From: Kingdonia uniflora
Taxonomy: Eukaryota; Streptophyta; Magnoliopsida; Ranunculales; Circaeasteraceae
DNA: 64,000 nucleotides
NCBI GenBank assembly: GCA_014058105.1
Contig: JACGCM010001011.1
Span: forward strand, 501,501 to 565,500
Direction: 5' to 3'
Of the stretch, positions 44,676-56,664 are shown in pieces. Position 1 is the first letter of the stretch. Each line of letters opens with the position of its first letter. The notes under the pieces were generated by a model, which was given only the letters and a program-made list of their open reading frames with translations, was not told the origin of the DNA and did no database searches. The position numbers were made by a program, and so were the translations under genes.

Positions 44676-44693
44676 TGGCGCCGTCTGTGGGAA
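44676..44693 (+). other. Primer-binding site of element B
   Basis: TGGCGCCGTCTGTGGGAA lies 2 nt after the LTR. TGGCGCCG fits the 3' end of tRNA-Asp (inference from known gypsy primers). Confidence 0.65.
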
Positions 44694-44736
44694 AAATTAT
44701 ACATTTCTTTACCGACTCTAATCTATCATCCTTACA

Positions 44737-46520
44737 ATGAGCAACATGAATCTCATAAGCCAATCTACCACGATGAGATATCATGACAACAATCTAATAC
44801 TTGGAATAGTCGACCTTCATAGTGCAGTGGTCGAACTCCAAAAACAAATGGCTGTAGAAAAAGCCCAAAGAGTAAAAGATAAGCGAATCCACGCTAAAGC
44901 TCTTCAAGTGGAGAGAGACGAACGAAGAAGAGCGCTGGACCATTAAAGTCAGACACATCAGAAAGAGATAAACAAACTATGAAGGACTCAGGATAGACTC
45001 ATCGTAAGGCAAGCGTCACCTCCACCAGCCCGAAGTGATCACCGGTCCAGAGAAACCCAAAGAGATGATCAACTCAAAGAATACCGATTGTGATATTCTC
45101 GAACTAGATCTAGAAATCAAGATAGGGTTTCTTGGTATTTTAGACTCACATCTTCAGCATCGAAAACTCAAGGTAGTCAACGCACTCATCATCAAACTTC
45201 CCCACCACCTGAAAGAAGACAAATCTAGGACTGATTGGGACCAGAAGGACAAGGAGATTTTGATCCCCAAATTGTAGTTGTACCAATTCCTTCTTAACAG
45301 TTTATCACATTAGACGACCTAAATAATAGAATCGATGCCATAAACTCTGATATACCAGGCAGGTGATCTGCTTTAGACAGGATCAAAACGGACCCCATCT
45401 CCCGTCATCTCGAACTTATGCCCATCCCAGATAATTTCCATTTTCCCAAATTGATCCAGTATACAAGCATCACTGACTCACTTACCCATGTTTGACATTT
45501 CAAAGCTGTGGCAGGAGTATGCTCTAAAATCGATCACAAGCGTGATAGAAGAACCTCTTATATGGTTCCACACAATCCAAGAGGGTTCCATTACCACCTT
45601 CAGCCAATTGTAGTACCAGTTCGAGTCTAATTATGCTCACGTTAAGGAGCGAGAGATAACTGTAGATTTATTATTTTTCTTCGAACAAGGTGCAAAGGAA
45701 ACCTTAACAAGTTTTTATAAACGATTCTTACAAGAAACGAGGAAAATTGGGAATTTTGATCCAAAAATCGTTGTCCCTGCGTTTACCTCAGCCTTGAATA
45801 TCGACTCTAAAGTTTGCGAAGAGCTCACACTACACAAGCCACGGGCAGTTACCGAATTGATTGATGTAGTCAACAATTACATCGAATTAGAACGGTCAAA
45901 GAAGGACAAGATGAAAAGCTCTTCTACCATCCATTCTCAAGATTCAATTTCAACTATTCCTCAAAAATTGACAACTACTGAAGCACCCAAATAATGCGGA
46001 AGGAACACTGACAACAATCAAAGGCAGGAAGGTAGGCCAGACAGGCCAGTCCCAGTTCTTCCGCCAATGACAGCCACTCTATCAACTATTTTACAAACGA
46101 TCAAGGAAGATGAATGTTATCGAGTACCACAAGCCATCACAGACATCCCCACATAACCTCTCTGCCAATATCACAATGTGCATAACCATGAAACTGATAA
46201 CTGCTACTCTCTCATACAAATTTTTCACCTCATCCTGTTCGCTGGAAGACTTCATAATTATGTCATCGACATCCAAAAGTTTCTCGAAGATGAGGCAAAA
46301 AATAGAGACGTCGAGCAAAATCAAAATCAGGGACAAGCTCGCCACCTGTACATGATTGAGATTGAGAAAGGCGAGAAAAGAAAACAAGATGATCGGATAA
46401 CATCCTGCTATAAAATGACTTCCTCAGACAAATCTGCAAAACTTCTTCCCACATCGAGCAAATCCAAACATCTATACCATATCACTTTCAAAGGTTGTGA
46501 TACTACTCATGTGAAGTAAC
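44737..46520 (+). pseudogene. gag of element B
   Basis: Starts at an ATG with MSNMNLISQSTTMRYHDNN and a coiled coil (VVELQKQMAVEKAQRVKDKR). The capsid core lies at 45490-45990. It reads EEPLIWFHTIQEGSITTF and LTSFYKRFLQETRKIGNFD, then the open 66-codon end ALNIDSKVCEEL to TTTEAPK. The same GEPLRWFHT-like block is in element A. A possible knuckle-bearing segment (46150-46520) is too decayed to read. Many stops. Confidence 0.75.
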
Positions 46521-46543
46521 CCCATGATGATTCTCTTGTCATT

Positions 46544-47000
46544 ATGCTTAAAGTCAGACAGGTCTACCTGCATATGCTGCTCATCGATACAGGAATTGCC
46601 ATAGACGTACTATTTTGTAGAGCAATTGAAGTCTTAGGACTCTGCGACTCTATTAAAGCTTCGACAACAATAATCGCTGGATTCAATGGGTCGAAAGAAT
46701 CAGCCACAGGAGAGATCACTTTACCAGTTCAGGCTGAATCAGAAACTACATTCGTCAAATTCCTCATCATTGATGCAGAATCCTAATATCTGGGAATTCT
46801 GGGATGAAGTTGGTTACACTCCATCAAAGCTGTACCCTTCACGTACCATCTGGCTTTGCATTTTCCAATAGACCACGGAGTCTATGAAATCAAAGGTAGT
46901 CAGGCAGTCGCACGCATGTACAAGAATACGACCACAAATCCTCATACGACAAAACTTCTCAAAGTATAGGAACTATTGAAGGAGACACCTCCCGTATTCG
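46544..47000 (+). pseudogene. Protease of element B
   Basis: The active-site triad is kept as IDTGIA (normally DTGSS/DTGSA) at about 46583-46600, followed by the hydrophobic ATGEITLPVQ segment. A TAA at 46784 and a frame change end the domain. Confidence 0.7.
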
Positions 47001-47099
47001 AGTAGCACGACATCGAAGCAGTCAAAACCATTGACCTTGATGGTCCCGGACGTCACACCTTTATCGGCTTTAAACTATCATCTGATGAAAAAGAAGCCA

Positions 47100-48067
47100 T
47101 GATCCAGCTCCTTAAAAAGAATATCAACATCTTCGCCTGGGCTTTCCAAGAAATGCCAGGAATCGATCCCTCGATAGCATGTCATAAACTAAACCTCCTT
47201 TCAGACAATAAAGCCGTCATTCAAAAATGACGAAACCTTGCTCCTCGCCTTCGCGAAGCCGTAAACGAAGAGATTGGTAAACTCTTTCTTGTTAGATTCA
47301 TTCGAGAAGCCAAATGTCCCAAATGGGGGTCTAACATTGTGGCAGTCCCAAAGAAAAATATGAAAATTAGGGTTTGTGTTGACTTCACAGAACTAAACAA
47401 ATTGACTCCAAAAGATAGTTTTCCGCTACCACTGATTCCGCAACTGCTTGATTCCGTCGTCGGACATGAACTTCTATCAATGATGGATGCCGCCTCTGGC
47501 TACAATCAAGTATCACTTGCCGAAGATGATCAAGAAAAAACAACCTTTGTTACTAAACGAGGTCTCTACTGTTACACAGTAATGCCTTTTGCGTTAAAGA
47601 ATGCTGGTGCCACTTAGCAACGGCTGGTGAGCCAAATGGTTAAAGACAACCTCAGAAAAATCATGGAAATCTATATTGACAATATGATATGCAAAATCCT
47701 AAAGCGCAAGGATCACACCGCACATCTCCAAACCATCTTCGATTTCCTTCGCAAATACAAAATGAAGCTCAACCCAGAAAAATGCCAATTCGGTGTTGCA
47801 TCTAAAAAATTTCTAGGACACCTAGTCAGCAAAAGAGGAATAAAAATCAATCTAGCACAAATCAAAGCACTCACTGCAATGCCATCTCTCCAAAAAAAAA
47901 ATGTCAAGCAATTTGCAGGCAAAATCGCTGCTCTTCATCACTTCATCTCCAAGTTCTCTGATCGATACAAACTTCTTTACCTCCTTCTTCGTGGTGATCC
48001 CACTACAGTTATAAAGAAACAACACAAGGAGATCATTTGCACTCCTAATTGTGAACTAGCTTTCTAA
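47100..48067 (+). pseudogene. Reverse transcriptase of element B
   Basis: Reads AVPKKNMKIRVCVDFTELNK, FPLPLIPQLLDS, MMDAASGYNQV, GLYCYTVMPFALKNAGAT, a stop, then IYIDNMICKIL and NPEKCQFGVASKKFLGHLVS. The catalytic box, YIDD in the lineage, reads YIDN, an Asp-to-Asn change that would abolish polymerase activity. Two long open pieces (47339-47617 and 47627-48067) are in the same order as in elements A and C. Confidence 0.88.
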
Positions 48068-48926
48068 GATCTTAAACAATACTCACAATGTACTTATCCA
48101 CAACTGAGGATTTCATCAGCTCTATCCTTATTCAAGAAGATGATGCATCGAGAAACCAATTTACTTTATCAACAAAAATCTTATGCCTGCTAAGAAATGA
48201 TATATAACCACAGAGAAGCAATTGCTCGCCTTGGTTTACAGGTCTCAAAAACTCCGTCCATACTTTCAAGCTCACCCCATCAAAGTTATTACAAAATACC
48301 CCCTGAAACTCGTACTCTCAAAAAAGGAAAAATCTTGACGAGTTTCACAATGGTCTTTTTTCCTTGGGGAATATGACATTTCATTTGAAGCATAGATATC
48401 AATCAAGGGACAAGCAGTTGCTGATTTCTTAGCTGATTTCCCTGTCGAAGACCCTAATTGGGAAGAACTCGAAGACATTTTCACAGACGACTCCATCGCT
48501 GAGCCTGACGCATGGTCAAAAAATACGGGATTGTGACTCTTTACCAATGGTTCCGCAGGACCAAAGGGATCGGGAATTGGAATCTTCCTCATAACACCTT
48601 CAAACCATCGCATAGAGAAAGCCATCAAGCTTAACTTCTATGCTTCCAACAATGAAACGGAGTATGAAGCTATACTCCATGGACTCGATCTCGCACTCAC
48701 ACTCGGAACAAAAGAATTAGTAGTTTACGCCGATTCTTTACTCATGGCGAACCACTACAACAAGACATTCTGCACAACTGGAAAAATGGTCGAGTATACA
48801 GCTCTAGTCGAAGCAAAGAAGAGCAAGTTTAAACAAGCTTCAATATCTTATCTACCGCGACAAGAAAATTGTTACGCTGACGCTTTAGCAAAAATCGCTG
48901 CCATGCTCGGAGACAGTGAAAGATGA
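48068..48926 (+). pseudogene. RNase H domains of element B
   Basis: The first RNase H is badly decayed. The second starts LFTNGSAGPKGSGIGIFL (Asp to Asn at the first catalytic position), continues NNETEYEAILHGLDLAL and VVYADSLLMANHYN, and ends YLPRQENCYADALAKIAAML. This second domain is the Tat-specific extra RNase H. Confidence 0.8.
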
Positions 48927-49149
48927 TCTTTGGATATCGAAATCATCAAACATTCTAGCCTCAATGTACAATCCACATTGCAGATCACCGTAATAGAAGA
49001 TGAAGATACTGACGACTGCAAGAGGCCATTTTATTTATACCTCAACTCCAATATCCTGCCCAGCAACAAAGATGAACCCCATTCACTGTTGGCCCGATGC
49101 CCCAGATTCACAGTTCAGAATAAGATCTTATGCATTTCTTACAGGAGGA

Positions 49150-50230
49150 GGACCACTGATCGAATGCATTTCTCAAAAACAAGCCCACACAATGATTCAG
49201 AAACTTCACGAAGGTATCTGCGACGCTCACATATTAGGATGATCTTTGGCACAAAGAGCTTTTACCTAAGGTCTATACTGGCCGAAAATGCGACAAGATT
49301 GTGAAACTTACGTTCAAAAATGTTATAAGTGCCAAATTCATGCTCAAGACATCAAAAGCCCAACACTTAACTTACACGACAGTAGTGTCCTCTGGCCATT
49401 TAAACGCTGGTGGATTGACATCATTAGACCTTTCCACTCAACATCAGGAAACTGCAGATTCATTCTTGTTGCCACATATTACTTTACAAAATGGGTCAAA
49501 GCAGTTCCCCTTTGTCATATAGATAAAAATGAAGTTATCGAATTCCTCTGGGAGTACATCATTACTTAGTTTGGCTACCCACAGATGATACGATATGACA
49601 ACAGAACGTAATTCATCAGTAAAAAAGTCCTCGCATTCCTCCACAAATACAAAATCTAACTCTCCACCTCCACCTCCACACCCTACTACCCTCAAGGAAA
49701 CGGACATGCTGAAGCCATCAACAAAAGCATCAAGTCAGGACTGCGCAAACGTCTTGATGACAAAAAGGTAGATGGGTCGATAAACTACTTAATGTTCTCT
49801 AGGTATACAGAATGACTCCTCAAACTTTAGCAAGTTGTACACTATTCATAATGACCTTTGGTACTGAAGCAGTCATCCCCTCAGACCTCAATCTCCCCAG
49901 TGCACGAAGAACCTTATCAAATGAAGACAACGAGCTCGGTCACCTCTACAACCTCAACTGGATAGAGGAAACCTGAGACCATGCTATTGCAAACTTGGGA
50001 CGATATCATGATACCTTGAAAAAGGCCTATAACGAAAAAGTTCGACCACGAACATTCGACATCGGCGACTTGGTCCTTCGACGAATTGTAGACAATACTC
50101 GACCTAAATTTTTTGGCAAGTTATCTGAAAATTGGGAAGGGCCGTACATCCTCAACGATAAAACAAACAGCGGCACATATTGGCTGATGGCAGAAGATGA
50201 AGTCCACCTCGAATTCTTATGGAACACAAC
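49150..50230 (+). pseudogene. Integrase of element B
   Basis: The HHCC region reads KLHEGICDAH, ARKCY-like KCYKCQIHAQD, then WWIDIIRPFHSTSGNCRFIL (first catalytic Asp), ATYYFTKWVKAVPLC, MIRYDNRT (second Asp kept), and [19 protein letters not shown] (Glu kept). The C-terminal end at 49995-50229 reads MGRYHDTLKKAYNEKVRPRT, DIGDLVLRRI and KLSENWEGPYI, closely parallel to elements A and C. Stops occur at about 49242, 49269, 49569 and 49609. Confidence 0.85.
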
Positions 50231-50299
50231 TCAGTTAATTCTTTTTTTACAAATAACTATTTATACAAACTTTTACTACTTCAAATAAACACTCTTTAC

Positions 50300-50990
50300 T
50301 ACCATCTTTACTATTCATGGCTTGATCTCGATCCAACTTTATAGTTACATCCAGACAAGCATTAATCTTTCTAATATCAACTTAATCTTGTTCCATACTT
50401 TATGCGTATGCCTCAAGATAAGCTCACATCTTTACTATTCATGCCTTTATCTCGATCCAACTTTATAGTTACATCTTGAGAAGCATTAATCTTTCTAATA
50501 TCGACTTGATCTTGTTCCATACTTTATACGTATGCCTCAAGACAAACTCACATCTTTACTATTCATGACTTGATCTCGATCCAACTTTACAGTTACATCC
50601 GGACAAGCATTATCTTTCTAATATTGACTTAATCTTGTTTCATACTTTATACGTATGCCTCAAGACAAACTCATATCTTTACTATTCATGACTTGATCTC
50701 GATCCAACTTTATAGTTACATTCAGACAGGCATTAATTTTTCTAATATCGACTTGATCTTGTTCCATACTTTATACGTATGCCTCAAGACAAGCTCACAT
50801 CTTTACTCTTCATGACTTGATCTCGATCCAACTTTACAGTTACATTCAGACAATCATTAATCTTTCTAATATCGACTTGATCCTATTCTATACTTTATAA
50901 GTATGCCTCAAGACAAGCTCGTATCTTTACTATTTATAAATTGGTCTCAATCCATACCTATTGAGTATGCATCCAGGCTAGCAATATATT
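50300..50990. repeat. 124-bp tandem-repeat block of element B
   Basis: Six copies. The phrase TTTACT(A/C)TTCATG or its variants starts at 50307, 50431, 50555, 50678, 50802 and 50926. Each unit contains GATCTCGATCCAACTTTA, AATCTTTCTAATAT and ATACTTTATACGTATGCC. It begins about 70 bp after integrase and ends about 170 bp before the antisense gene's stop. Confidence 0.92.
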
Positions 50991-51157
50991 TACCTCTCGA
51001 TTAATATTTATCTTATCAAATATAAATACTTAACGTCAACATACTTTTGTAAAATGCTTAAAATTCGATAGAGAGTACTGATTCTAAACTAACAAATTCA
51101 AATTGTTTTGGTCCCACTGACCATTTTTTACAACCTTCGATAACTACTTCCAATGTT

Positions 51158-52484
51158 CTACTCTATAGGGGAAGATATGACTTCATCCACATTGAAAGAC
51201 CATTCCACTACGGGCACATCCCCTAGTTTGCCTTGTTGAGATGTATTGGTCTCTATTATCATAGCGTCCTGAACCATTCCTGCCTCATCTAGAGCATCAC
51301 CAAAACCTGACTTTTCGTCATCTGAGCTCGAATATTCACATACACCACCACAAGACTTCGCCAAACTCTTGTACAACTTTTTCCACCCCTCCAACTCCTT
51401 ATACTGACCATAAAAATGGTCATGGACCTTCCTACACTTATCGAGCTTATCAACATTTACTTCGTCAAGAATCTTGGCATGCTCTAGCTGTATTGCTTCT
51501 TGTGCTTGAGCAACTTGATCCCTTACATCCTTCTCAAAGTTTGCTCTTTGCAGTGCCAAAGCCTCCACATTCTCCTTCTCCAACGTCTTCCTCAAGTCTT
51601 GAATAACAGTGTCCCTCACCTTTTTTGCATCCAGCTTCTAGGTATTGAGCCTTGCATTCAGATCGTTCTTATCTTCAATCCGTAATTCCTTCTCCCTCGT
51701 CAAATCTTTCTCGATATTATTATACGCTAACACTTGATTAGCCAGATCACTACTGCCAATAATATGCCCTCAGGTATTAGTCAATAAGTTTATAATCTGC
51801 AGAAGATTCATATATTGAGTATTCGAATGGCATACCAATTTCTTTAATCGTAACAAAGCAAAAAAATTTCTTACCTTCGCCATGTTCCAGCTGCCCTCGT
51901 TAAGAAATGAGACCAAACTTTGAGCCCCAACCAAGCAATTATCTAGCTCAGCCTCCAAAATGTTCATCCCCGACATGAAAAGCTCCATTGACTGCTGGAC
52001 TTCGACCTCATTTTCCACCACAAATTTGTTCTTCGACATCTCTCCACCTACCTTTTTCTTCGAAGCTATACTTCCCGAACCTCGTGGAGGACGCCCGCCC
52101 ACCACATCAGCTGGCTTAGCAGTTTTAGCCACCTCTTCTATTTTCAATTTCTGAGTGGCCCTCTTGTGTGGAAGCAGGGATGGCACATCCTCACTTACTC
52201 TCCTATGCTTTTTCCTCTTACCCAGAGATACCTTGAGAATAGCATCTATTTTCATATCAGTATTATAACCTACCAGCGAAGGATTTTCCAACGGAAGGCT
52301 GCTCTCTGTAGCTCTCTTGTTCTTGGCAGACATTTTCCCGTCGATCACTGGGATTTCAAAACCTTTGGTCCTAGATCTTTTTAACCCTGCCTCCTAGAAC
52401 AACTTACCCACAAACTTCTAGTCTGTAATGGCCAAATTCCGTAAGCTCGAAATGATTAGGAATTAGCTATCACACCAATGAACC
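51158..52484 (-). pseudogene. Antisense gene of element B, 3' half
   Basis: Exon 52348-51877 encodes a basic linker (GKRKKHRRVSED, HKRATQKLKIEE, PPRGSGSIASKKK) and a helical part (VQQSMELFMSGMNILEAEL), ending WNMAK at a GTAAGA donor. An 80-bp GT-AG intron (51876-51797 on the minus strand, acceptor CTTCTGCAG) joins in frame to IINLLTNT and a coiled coil continuing to the stop at 51158 (ARLNT*KLDAKK, EKENVEALALQRANFEKDV, VVEWSFNVDEVI). The internal stops, TGA and TAG, are each one C-to-T change from sense. Its 5' part is cut off by element C. It corresponds to the linker-coil part of the genes in A and C. Confidence 0.7.
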
Positions 52485-53057
52485 TGTAACAATATTCTAA
52501 TGAAAAGTAAGAAATGGAAATAAGTTTTTTTAACATGGAAAACCTCTGAATAGGTAAAAAATTACTACCTCGTATGGAGGATTTTTGTAAAAGTATCTTT
52601 ATTGTTTGAACCAGATATCTTTATTACAAGTGATCTCTAAATATAGAAATACTTTTGATCTCGTAAATAAGAAGTTTGTGCTGGAGCACATTTTTCGAAT
52701 AAAGCGGATATCTTTATTGCTGCAGGTACTTTTAATCTTTATTCTGGTCCCTATCTCTTCTGGAACTTTTCCTTTATTTAGGCTTTTCCCACAATTCTTC
52801 ATCGTGCTGGAGCATGTTTTCTGAATAATACGGTTAGTGGTGGTTGACTGAATAACTAACGAGTTCGTGAGAGATAGGTATCTTTGACTGGATAACATTT
52901 TCTGGGTTTCACTTGATCTACGCTCTTGAGTAGTTCGTGGGGCTGGTTAGAATGTTTACTGGAGTGTTAAGTGTTAAAAAATGCATGAGCCTGAGATGGA
53001 GGTAAATCGAGCTTTGTGAGCTCGATTATGAGTGAGATCGAGGAATAAGTCCTTATA
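52485..53057 (-). repeat. 3' LTR of element C
   Basis: On the minus strand it would start TATAAGGACTTATTCC, comparable to TGTAGTGGCTTATTCC in element A and suggesting a mutated TG. It ends TATTGTTACA like the ends of A and B. The partner LTR is outside the window, so the limits rest on these termini and the purine tract. Confidence 0.65.
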
Positions 53058-53072
53058 ATTGCCCCCTCACAA
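53058..53072 (-). other. Polypurine tract of element C
   Basis: TTGTGAGGGGGCAAT on the minus strand, directly next to the LTR and equivalent to GAGAGGGGGCGGT in element A. Confidence 0.6.
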
Positions 53073-53359
53073 CCGAAGTCACGAGTGGCTTTGGATGATA
53101 AAAAATGTGCTAAAAGTTTGGAATTCGAAACGGAGTAATGAAGGCATTTGACTGGATGGAAGTTACGTGATATTGAGAAGTGATGGGTATTAAATGTTAA
53201 TGCGGATGCGGATGTATGTGACGGTTACGTTTGAATACTCACATCCGTAATGAATGATGACGCTTGGGAAAATGTACCTGTACAATAAATGTAGGGTTAT
53301 ATAAATAGTACCTGTAGTAAATCTTTGAAACAATTTCTGCTTGCGTAACCTTTCCTGAG

Positions 53360-53659
53360 ATGGTGAAAACTCGGATGATGGTTCTTAAAGAGTGGATTGC
53401 GTCTGAAATGCAGAAGTTAAAGTTGAAATGCTTTGGTGACCATTCCTTGGAAATGTCGATACACGCTCCTATTCCTCCGACGTACCAAGGCTTATCGGAA
53501 GAGGAAGCGGTTGAAGCTGAGGAAGATTTTTAATATAAGTGGAGATTTCATGTCTTCGTCTTGACAGGCGAGGAACGGTGGGCCTATCTCCGCACTCCTG
53601 CGAAAGACAAGGTTAGGGCTTTATATGCAGGGATAGGTGTATCTACGGGGCAGATATGC
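53360..53659 (+). pseudogene. Antisense gene C, N-terminal module
   Basis: ATG at 53360, MVKTRMMVLKEWIASEMQKL, then FGDHSLEMS and EEEAVEAEEDF before a TAA at 53531. The frame goes on with YKWRFHVFVLTGEERW and reaches a TAA at about 53657. It matches the module at 13483-13677 in element A without gaps. Confidence 0.7.
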
Positions 53660-55954
53660 TAATTTCTTGTGTCACCATGGATTCTAAGGTTGGGCCCTCT
53701 TCATCTCTACCAACTCTTCATTGGTGGTGGTTATAGGAGAGGCAGTGATGGCAGTGGAGGAGGAAGATTGGAAGGGGGAGTCTGCTGATGCATTTTTATC
53801 ATATTTTTGTACTCATAAGACCTTTATCTTGTTTTGTGGGGGCCAGCACTGAGTTCACTGCTTGCATAGTTTCCATTTGAAGTTCGACTGGACTTCGACC
53901 AAACTCATTTGAGGGAAACTTTTTGTTGTGTCAAATGTCTTCTTTGCATGAGGGTAAAAAATTACTGAATCAAGAAGAACTGGAAGACATGATGCCTCGG
54001 CGTGCCTGAATGACTTGTGTGACTTTTAAGAAACGGGAAAACTTGTTTTCTGCAAAGTACCTAGAGTTTTGTATTGGACGGGTAACATCTGTTGTATTCC
54101 TGAGGTCGATATGGTAAAAAATTATTATCTGTAAATCATATGTAATATTTTTGACATGAATAAAAGTTGATATTCAATAAGCTGTATATAGACAAATTTT
54201 TTGAATCGAACTAAATTGTGTTGGGCATTAGGGTAAATAATTTCTTATAAGTGATGAAGCAATGTTGCAATACTCCTCGAACTGAGATGAGCTCGTGCTG
54301 ATAATATCATTTTGATGTACAAATGATTCATGTTTTTAATAGGTGAGGGATCAAAATTGTAGAAAATATGTAATAGTTAAAATTTGAGCTGTTACAGGTC
54401 GATAGGGATACTACTTGTGGTAGCGCAAGGTCGAGTATAGTAATTAATGTGTATACTAGTGAGGGGATAAGTCTAAATAATTTATTCTAAGATTTTAGGT
54501 TTTCTGTTACGAGATACAAAGTAAAAAATCACGTATTTGAGGGGAAAGTGTATAAGAAACGTATAAATATGGGTAGGATGAAAGAAAAATGAATGAGATA
54601 TTAGGATGGTATGGCTCGATCTCAGAGGATTCATCTTGCCATAGAAGGACGATTGGCTATAAAGACTGCTGTAGTACATGAGAGGATCTTTGGTTCATTT
54701 GGTTATGATGCTGAGCTATTGGGGAGGGAATGTAATCTCGAAAGTTAGATGTAAGGAGTAGAGAGCTGGAGTATATTCGTTATTTCTATAATGTGTATTT
54801 TCGTGTATTGGTGAGGGATTCGATAGATCGAGAAAAGTTGGTTGGTTTATTTGCTGAAGTTGAGATCGAATTCAAAGATCTGAGAACCGACAAATAATTT
54901 GATTGGATGATGTTTGTTTAGGTTACTAAGGCTATGATGGATGTTGTTTAAAGTCTTTCTTAAGAATAATATAATTGTTTTGAATGTAATAGAAATAATA
55001 TAAGTTAATCGGATCCTCTATAGGGGCGAATCTGTTTTGAGACTGTTTTAGCAAATATTTTAAATAAATTTGAACATTTTCACAATTTAGAAAATGATGT
55101 CAATCACTATAAGTATGATAAACAAGAACAGAGAAACAAAAATATGAAAAATGTAGAAGCTTCTAATTTTGTTTTGTATGCAAAAGGAAATAAAACTTTG
55201 ACATTGTACAGAGTGAGTCATCATGAGTGTGGAATGGTCAGGAAAAGATATGGAAATAGGGAGAAAAAATATGTTAAAAAATGAGGGGAGTTGTAATGAT
55301 AGAAATGTGGTTTTATTCAAAATGTACAAGGCGTCTGACATGGAGAGTAGAAATGACGCACCGATTCTGGAATCGAGGACGGTTCGTGTGAGGAGCAATA
55401 AATGCTAGCCGGTTCAAAGAGAAAGGATTAATAGTACTTCTTCGTCTCCAATCAAATGTTTTACAACTTCAAAAACTTTGGAGAACACTCAGAGAGAGAG
55501 AGACAAAAGATTAGGGGATTTGATTAAAAGTTATCCGAAGGTGATAGACGGTTGAAGAGGGAAAACTATTATGGATCTCGTAGGTGGCTATACAACAACG
55601 TTGTGAGGGAAAAGCTTGACGCAACTGCCGATTCTTATTCAGATACTGAAGGTTAGTAGAGATGTATGCGATATATGTTGACGTATATATATGTTAAAGA
55701 TATATGTTACACGTAAATGATTGATCAGAGATATATGTAAAATATATGTACATAGATGGAAGAATGATAAATACCTTAACCATTATGTAGGTCGAGCGTG
55801 AGAGGCATTTGTGTAGGTCGAAAACGTGTCTGTAGAAATTGTTTTTAAGATGGATAGTTAATATGTTATGAAGGTATCGACCTCTGGCCTGATGAATGAG
55901 TCTGATAATGAAGGGGAAGTTGGATTGGAATAATTCCCAGGTTTCCCTGGTCAA
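53660..55954 (+). other. Gap between modules of antisense gene C
   Basis: Mostly AT-rich and probably intronic or inserted sequence. Two coding-like pieces stand out: 54611-54748 (MARSQRIHLAIEGRLAIKTA) with a shifted continuation to about 54897 (LEYIRYFYNVYFRVLV), and a Ser/Lys-rich stretch at about 55420-55650. No equivalents were recognised in element A, where the gap is only 0.7 kb. Confidence 0.35.
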
Positions 55955-56530
55955 TTGCTATCTTATCCTCCAGGTTCTAATGCTTTTAGAGAGTTTTGTA
56001 AAGCCAAGGCAGCTGTAGGAGGGAAGTGGGGCAATTATGTAGAGTTTGTCGGTAGGCAGTTTAGGGGTTATATGGTAGCGGAGGGGGAAAAGTATTTTTA
56101 TTTGGAAGTGGAAAAACGAGATAGGGGTATAGATGAATCGATCTCATTAGAATATTTTGATGAGTATGTTCGGATTAACCTCTCAGAGGGTTTTTTGTGT
56201 TACCTATCTCAATTAGAGTATGGGTTGAGCATTCCTTTACCAATTTAGTGAAGGGGATTATGAATACAATTGGGGCATGTCCTGTTCAATTGAACAAGAA
56301 TATGTGGGAGGTAATAACCGTGTGTGACCATCTAAATGAAAAATGGGTAAAAGAGGGAAAAGTGAGGAGGATAACACCTGAGGATGTTTTACAGTTTTAT
56401 GGGGTGAAGAATTTTAAGGCCAGTGGGGGTCGTACTTCTGTGCGAGCGTAATTCGGTGTCGTTTCTTCGATCTAAATTCAGTAGGTCGAGCCTGTAATGA
56501 CCACATCTTATGGGTGAAGGGTAATTGCCT
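55955..56530 (+). pseudogene. Antisense gene C, transposon-associated domain
   Basis: An open stretch reads AFREFCKAKAAVGGKWGNYV, GIDESISLEYFDEYV and GFLCYLSQLEYGLSIPL. One frameshift (about 56240) leads to KGIMNTIGACPVQLNKNMWE and ITPEDVLQFYGVKNF, and a later segment ends NDHILWVKGNCL before a TAA. Element A has the same succession (12767-12029), including a stop right after GNCL, TAG there and TAA here. The GLxxPL and LN..W elements resemble the plant 'putative gypsy-type transposon' domain. Confidence 0.65.
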
Positions 56531-56664
56531 TTAAAGAGATGATGAAGAACCTTTGGACCTTCGGTTTAGAACTGTAAAGCAAAGTAGTATAGATATGCAT
56601 AGATAGAATTATTGTTACGTTTCACTGACAACTATAGTTGATCGTTAAAATGATGTTATTGCAG

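Larger units (their letters stand above)
44179..52484 (+). mobile_element. Element B: Tat-type Ty3/gypsy, inserted in D, interrupted by C
   Basis: The 5' LTR is at 44179-44673, followed by the primer-binding site, gag, pol with two RNase H domains, a 124-bp tandem-repeat block and the 3' half of an antisense gene. The order is the same as in element A. Element C is inserted in the antisense gene at 52484/52485. The rest of the gene and the 3' LTR are beyond the window. All coding regions have stops. Confidence 0.88.

Noticed and set aside
44676..44693. tRNA-like match at primer-binding sites
   Set aside because: Only the 3' end complement of a tRNA is present, with no cloverleaf, so these are primer sites and not tRNA genes.
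50300..50990. Regular repeats considered as a CRISPR-like array
   Set aside because: The units are contiguous 124-bp tandem copies without unique spacers, in a plant retroelement.
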